Assembly (NCBI GenBank): GCA_030831315.1
Contig: JAURLI010000042.1
Location: 1 to 40,939 of the forward strand
Origin: Alphaproteobacteria bacterium
GTDB lineage: Bacteria > Pseudomonadota > Alphaproteobacteria > SMXQ01
DNA: 40,939 bases
Direction: 5' to 3'
The position numbers and the translations under genes were made by a program. Every line of letters begins with the position of its first letter. Position 1 is the first letter of the stretch. This document shows, one piece after another, positions 38,570 to 40,939 of this stretch. Under the pieces are notes generated by a model. That model saw only the letters and a program-made list of their open reading frames with translations, was not told the origin of the DNA and searched no databases.

Positions 38570-39944
38570 GAACTTTTGTGCCGAGGATTTCTTTCTCTTT
38601 CTTCAAAAAGTTCAGGTAAAACGAATCACAAATTTCCTTAGCGCTAGTGAACTGGCGAACGTTTTTATTCCAAGCTATTAGAACATCAAAAAGATTCAGT
38701 TTTGTACTAAGCCAATTGTAATTCTGCAGCGCCATATTTGCTTTGTTCCACAATTCTTTTTTTTCTGTCTCACCTATGTCGAGACTGAGTTTTTCTTCAA
38801 TTTCTCGCATGGCACTTTTGACTCGATCAAATTCTTTGCGCGAAATGAACTGAGCAGCTTTGTCAGAGCGTATATCGTGACAATGGCTTACTATTTGATA
38901 ATTTCTGTAGGTAAAATCTAACTTTCCCGATGGTGAGTTCGCATATTTTTCCAACTCTAATCTTGAAGCTTTAAAAGCAGCATCTCTTTTCTTCGCTTCG
39001 GCTTCTTCTATCTTTTTATTTTTTTCTGCCTCAGCTTTCTGTGATGCACGCCTCTGTGCTAGTTTTATTTGATCTTGCTTATATTTTTCTTTTGCCTCCG
39101 CAAAATTCTTGTCAGCAGCAGCAATTAAATTCAGTAATCTTTTTCTTTCATTTTGATAATTTTCGAGGAACTGTTCATTTATTGAGACGATTGCACTCAC
39201 TTTTTCAGATATACGTCCAAAATTAATTTTTTCTGTAATTTTTTGAGAGCTTTGCTGCCCCATAATAAAGAACAGTGGGGTGACCCATTTTGGGTTAATC
39301 CTTGACTGAAATGGGTCGAAATTGGGTGATCCGATAATTCCATTTCTGAACTGCGTTTTATTAATTTTTCCGCCCAAAAAGCCATTTTCTTTTGATGGAC
39401 TTACAAAAATATATAATGCAGTTGAGGCCTTAAGATGAGTTGCGCATTCAAAGAACCAGTCCGAATATCTCGGAAGAATTTGCTCGCCAAACTGTATGGC
39501 TTTGGTGGCATTTGTTGCGCTGATTTCGTTTGAAATGCCTGCTGCTTTTGCCAGAATTTGAATCGTAGCATTTGAAACCGCTCCAGAACCATCTTCTATT
39601 CCCAAGGTTGTAATTTCATCGAAGTTTTTCTTCGAGCTTTCAATTTGACGGCTTAATTCGGTCAGCATTTTTTTTGGAATACTTGTCAAAGAACGCTGAT
39701 AAATGTTTGGGAATGATTTTCCCTTTGACGTCAGGTATTCATCTATCGGCTTTAATTTAGTCTGCAAATCGACTAAACTTTTTATCGACTGCTTTGCCCT
39801 GCTATATTGCGTAGTCAATTTCTTGCTGATTTGGGATGTTCTGACCGCCTCGCAATACGCTTCGGGCGTCTGAGAACTTGACGCCTCGGAAGCTCGACCG
39901 AAAAACAATGTAGCCAGAAGAACAAGCAGAAACATCTTGTGCAT
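38553..39944 (-). CDS. unrecognised secreted coiled-coil protein of foreign base composition
   Basis: 463 residues. A signal peptide, MHKMFLLVLLATLFFGRASE, precedes a predicted cleavage near residue 23. The mature N-terminal half is helical (TPEAYCEAVRTSQISKKL; SIKSLVDLQTKLKPIDEYL), with a more globular middle (YSDWFFECATHL, ALYIFVSPSKENGFLGG). A long charged coiled coil follows at about 260-335 (EAKEKYKQDQIKLAQRR, AEKNKKIEEAEAKKRD), then a C-terminal domain with HCHDIRSDKAAQF and EICDSFYLNFL. The mature part has several well-spaced Cys, so disulfides are possible. The ATG at 39944 was chosen (GAGG six bases upstream) over a TTG four codons earlier. I do not recognise the family. It probably acts in the periplasm or outside the cell. 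Confidence 0.8.
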   Translation of the reverse strand: MHKMFLLVLLATLFFGRASEASSSQTPEAYCEAVRTSQISKKLTTQYSRAKQSIKSLVDLQTKLKPIDEYLTSKGKSFPNIYQRSLTSIPKKMLTELSRQIESSKKNFDEITTLGIEDGSGAVSNATIQILAKAAGISNEISATNATKAIQFGEQILPRYSDWFFECATHLKASTALYIFVSPSKENGFLGGKINKTQFRNGIIGSPNFDPFQSRINPKWVTPLFFIMGQQSSQKITEKINFGRISEKVSAIVSINEQFLENYQNERKRLLNLIAAADKNFAEAKEKYKQDQIKLAQRRASQKAEAEKNKKIEEAEAKKRDAAFKASRLELEKYANSPSGKLDFTYRNYQIVSHCHDIRSDKAAQFISRKEFDRVKSAMREIEEKLSLDIGETEKKELWNKANMALQNYNWLSTKLNLFDVLIAWNKNVRQFTSAKEICDSFYLNFLKKEKEILGTKVLKKDF

Positions 39945-39998
39945 GGATAGCCTCAATTGAAAATTAGGCTGAAATTTTTAGCATCTAAGATAAGGTTC

Positions 39999-40028
39999 AT
40001 TTTCTTACTGTCCATTTCTGCCTGTCAA
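39999..40028 (-). promoter_or_regulatory. candidate promoter of the island gene
   Basis: On the minus strand a perfect -35, TTGACA (plus 40023-40028), is followed after 18 bp by GAAAAT (plus 39999-40004), a 4/6 match to the -10 consensus. The leader would be about 50 nt. Confidence 0.42.
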
Positions 40029-40232
40029 AGGAATTCCTAAATTTTTGTGTGCACGGGAAGTAGAAAAAAATCAAGCACGAGGCGCCGGTTATTGGGGGGA
40101 GCCCCATTGGGGCCTATTGTATTCTGGCCCTTCCGGCGGTCGGTGGCTTGTTGTGACGCGAGATTGATCCAAAGCCGAGGGACAGCCGTAGAAGGGAAGA
40201 TCTTTCCAGATCAGTTTCCTCCCTGACTTCAG

Positions 40233-40263
40233 CCCCGGCATCAAAAGTGCCGGGGGTTTTTTT
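40233..40263 (+). terminator. strong orphan intrinsic terminator, plus strand
   Basis: CCCCGGCA (40233-40240) and TGCCGGGG (40248-40255) form a perfect 8-bp stem with a 7-base loop, followed by seven T. No plus-strand gene ends near it; the nearest plus-strand stop is at 38569. It may end an unannotated small RNA beginning somewhere after about 40030. Confidence 0.85.
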
Positions 40264-40360
40264 ATGGCGAGCGGCGTCGTGCGATCCGTGACGACACAGT
40301 CGTTTGATAGGCCCGCCTCGTTCGTACTTGGGTCGTGCATATGGCGGCTTTGGCAAAGAA

Positions 40361-40392
40361 CAAGGGCTTAGCGACAACTCGCTAAGCCCTTG
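40361..40392 (-). terminator. hairpin terminator downstream of tRNA-Ala
   Basis: A perfect 14-bp stem (CAAGGGCTTAGCGA / TCGCTAAGCCCTTG) has a 4-base loop. On the minus strand it follows the tRNA-Ala 3' end by about 17 bases and is followed by TTCTTTG. On the plus strand it is followed by ATTTTAAT, so it could act in both directions. Confidence 0.65.
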
Positions 40393-40409
40393 ATTTTAAT
40401 GCCTTAAAC

Positions 40410-40485
40410 TGGTGGAGCCGAGGGGAATCGAACCCCTGACCTCGTGAATGCCATTCACGCGCTCTCCCAACTGAGCTACGGCCCC
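40410..40485 (-). tRNA. tRNA-Ala (anticodon GGC)
   Basis: The acceptor stem GGGGCCG/CGGCTCC has one G-T pair. It is followed by the D-arm TAGCTCAGTTGGGAGAGC, then the anticodon stem-loop CGTGAATGGCATTCACG with GGC, and a T-arm with GGTTCGATTCC. Discriminator A and encoded CCA (plus 40410-40412 reads TGG) complete the 76 nt. It decodes GCC and GCU. Confidence 0.97.
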
Positions 40486-40539
40486 GAAATTCGGGGCTGG
40501 CACCGACACCTCTGGAGGGCCGGGCTGCCATGGGGGGCG

Positions 40540-40569
40540 AACATAGGGTCGAGCCCCGCGCCCGCGCAA
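40540..40569 (-). promoter_or_regulatory. candidate promoter for tRNA-Ala
   Basis: On the minus strand TTGCGC (plus 40564-40569) and TATGTT (plus 40540-40545) are separated by 18 bp. The predicted start, near 40533, is about 48 bases before the mature tRNA 5' end. Confidence 0.5.
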
Positions 40570-40662
40570 GGAAAAAATCGGCGCTCCCGCAAGGACCGCT
40601 GAAACCAGCAGATTGGTCGGAAAACGGGGAATAAGGGGAGGGTCAGGCGAGGAACAGGCGCC

Positions 40663-40939
40663 TCAGGCGTCCTTTTCCCCGTCCATGTTCTCCATCACTT
40701 CGGAAACGTCGTCATCGTCGCCACCGAGATCGGAGGCGTCCTCCATGACATCGTCGTCTTCGTCGTCATCATCATCGTCGTCGTCGATGTCGACGTCTTC
40801 GATGTCGATATCCTCGTCGTCGATATCGTCATCCGCGACTGCCTTCTTTGGCGCTGCTTTCTTTGGCGCTGCCTCGGGCTTCGGTTCCGCCTTGGGCGCG
40901 CGCTTGGGCTTCGCCGGCTGGGCCACGAAAGCGGTGCCG
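40663..40939 (-). CDS. FYDLN_acid / TIGR02300 family protein, C-terminal part (cut by window edge)
   Basis: Only the C-terminal 91 residues are visible; the frame runs off the right edge, and GTAFVAQPAKPKRAPK is consistent with the end of the family's CPKCGT-x-F zinc-ribbon-like motif. A Lys/Pro/Ala-rich linker follows, then a very acidic tail (a run of eight Asp plus many Asp/Glu), ending VSEVMENMDGEKDA. The DNA for the tail is a GTC/ATC-type simple repeat around 40745-40800. The GTG about five codons into the visible frame is probably internal. Function is unknown; the family is alphaproteobacterial and commonly near tRNA-Ala and aroA. Confidence 0.75.
   Translation of the reverse strand, partial: GTAFVAQPAKPKRAPKAEPKPEAAPKKAAPKKAVADDDIDDEDIDIEDVDIDDDDDDDDEDDDVMEDASDLGGDDDDVSEVMENMDGEKDA

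Larger units (their letters stand above)
38545..40085. other. AT-rich island, probably horizontally acquired
   Basis: Base composition changes abruptly from strongly GC-rich to AT-rich near 38545 and returns to GC-rich near 40085. The block holds a single minus-strand gene with its own promoter candidate and codon use rich in AAA, ATT, TTT and AAT, unlike every neighbour. It ends about 325 bp from tRNA-Ala, a common type of integration neighbourhood. I found no integrase, transposase, terminal inverted repeat or flanking direct repeat, so the mechanism of entry is unknown. Confidence 0.65.
39945..40409. other. gene-free region between the island gene and tRNA-Ala
   Basis: No convincing gene lies in these 465 bases. 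The first 140 are AT-rich and carry the island promoter. From about 40085 the sequence is GC-rich again. Its short ORFs have no family features or ribosome-binding sites. It contains small stem candidates (GATCT/AGATC at about 40197-40212), an orphan terminator at 40233-40263 and the tRNA-Ala terminator hairpin at 40361-40392. Confidence 0.6.

Noticed and set aside
40089-40377. Minus-strand open frames (83 and 87 codons) across the orphan terminator
   Set aside because: No ribosome-binding site, no recognisable domain, and they read through the terminator hairpin in antisense.
38520-40500. Attachment-site direct repeats or terminal inverted repeats bounding the AT-rich island
   Set aside because: I compared both edges and the tRNA-Ala 3' end by eye and found no matching segment long enough to be meaningful.
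40745-40800. GTC/ATC simple repeat as a microsatellite or regulatory repeat
   Set aside because: It is explained by the poly-Asp/Glu tail of the FYDLN_acid-family protein.

Overview
This is a GC-rich window (coding third positions mostly G/C) from an alphaproteobacterial chromosome. The assignment rests on several alphaproteobacteria-type genes together: a FYDLN_acid/TIGR02300 protein next to tRNA-Ala, a DUF1150-hsp20 pair, a short HRDC-less RNase D, an NDUFA9-like NAD-binding protein, and a KpsF/KdsD-lptC-lptA-lptB-rpoN-ptsN cluster. I cannot fix the order; a Rhodospirillales- or Parvibaculum-like lineage would fit. Almost all of the window is ordinary core genome.

Layout. 1-2.5 kb: tRNA-Ser, a small membrane-protein gene split by an in-frame stop, and lepA. 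2.7-6.9 kb: an RND efflux adaptor and permease pair. 6.9-13.9 kb, minus strand: a translation cluster transcribed thrS-infC-rpmI-rplT-pheS-pheT. In it infC seems to start at a rare AUA codon, rpmI-rplT has its own good promoter, and a terminator/attenuator-like structure separates rplT from pheS. 14-21.4 kb: mixed single genes (GT4 glycosyltransferase, ABHD10-like hydrolase, SDR-like protein, TPR protein, membrane protein with a probable CUG start, GST, amino acid permease, signal-peptide-bearing methyltransferase). 21.7-27.7 kb: glutamate synthase, transcribed gltD then gltB. 28-30 kb: uppP (UUG start) and an NDUFA9-like protein. 30-36.7 kb, plus strand: tRNA-Leu, RNase D, kdsD, lptC, lptA, lptB, rpoN and ptsN, i.e. 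Kdo synthesis and LPS transport coupled to sigma-54 and PTS-Ntr regulation, ending at a strong terminator. 36.8-37.6 kb: hsp20 and a DUF1150 gene behind a sigma-32-type promoter.

The unusual part is 37.6-40.4 kb. A small minus-strand gene with one frameshift overlaps the 5' end of a Pro/Ala/Gln-rich plus-strand ORF. This runs into an AT-rich block (about 38.54-40.08 kb) carrying one unrecognised secreted coiled-coil protein of 463 residues with its own promoter. The block is followed by gene-free sequence containing an orphan strong terminator, then the tRNA-Ala terminator and tRNA-Ala. This looks like a horizontally acquired insertion beside a tRNA gene, although I found no attachment repeats or integrase.

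No CRISPR array, insertion sequence or complete mobile element was found. The best candidates for new biology are the AT-rich island protein and its orphan terminator (possible sRNA), the exported SAM-methyltransferase-like protein, and the pheS leader structure.
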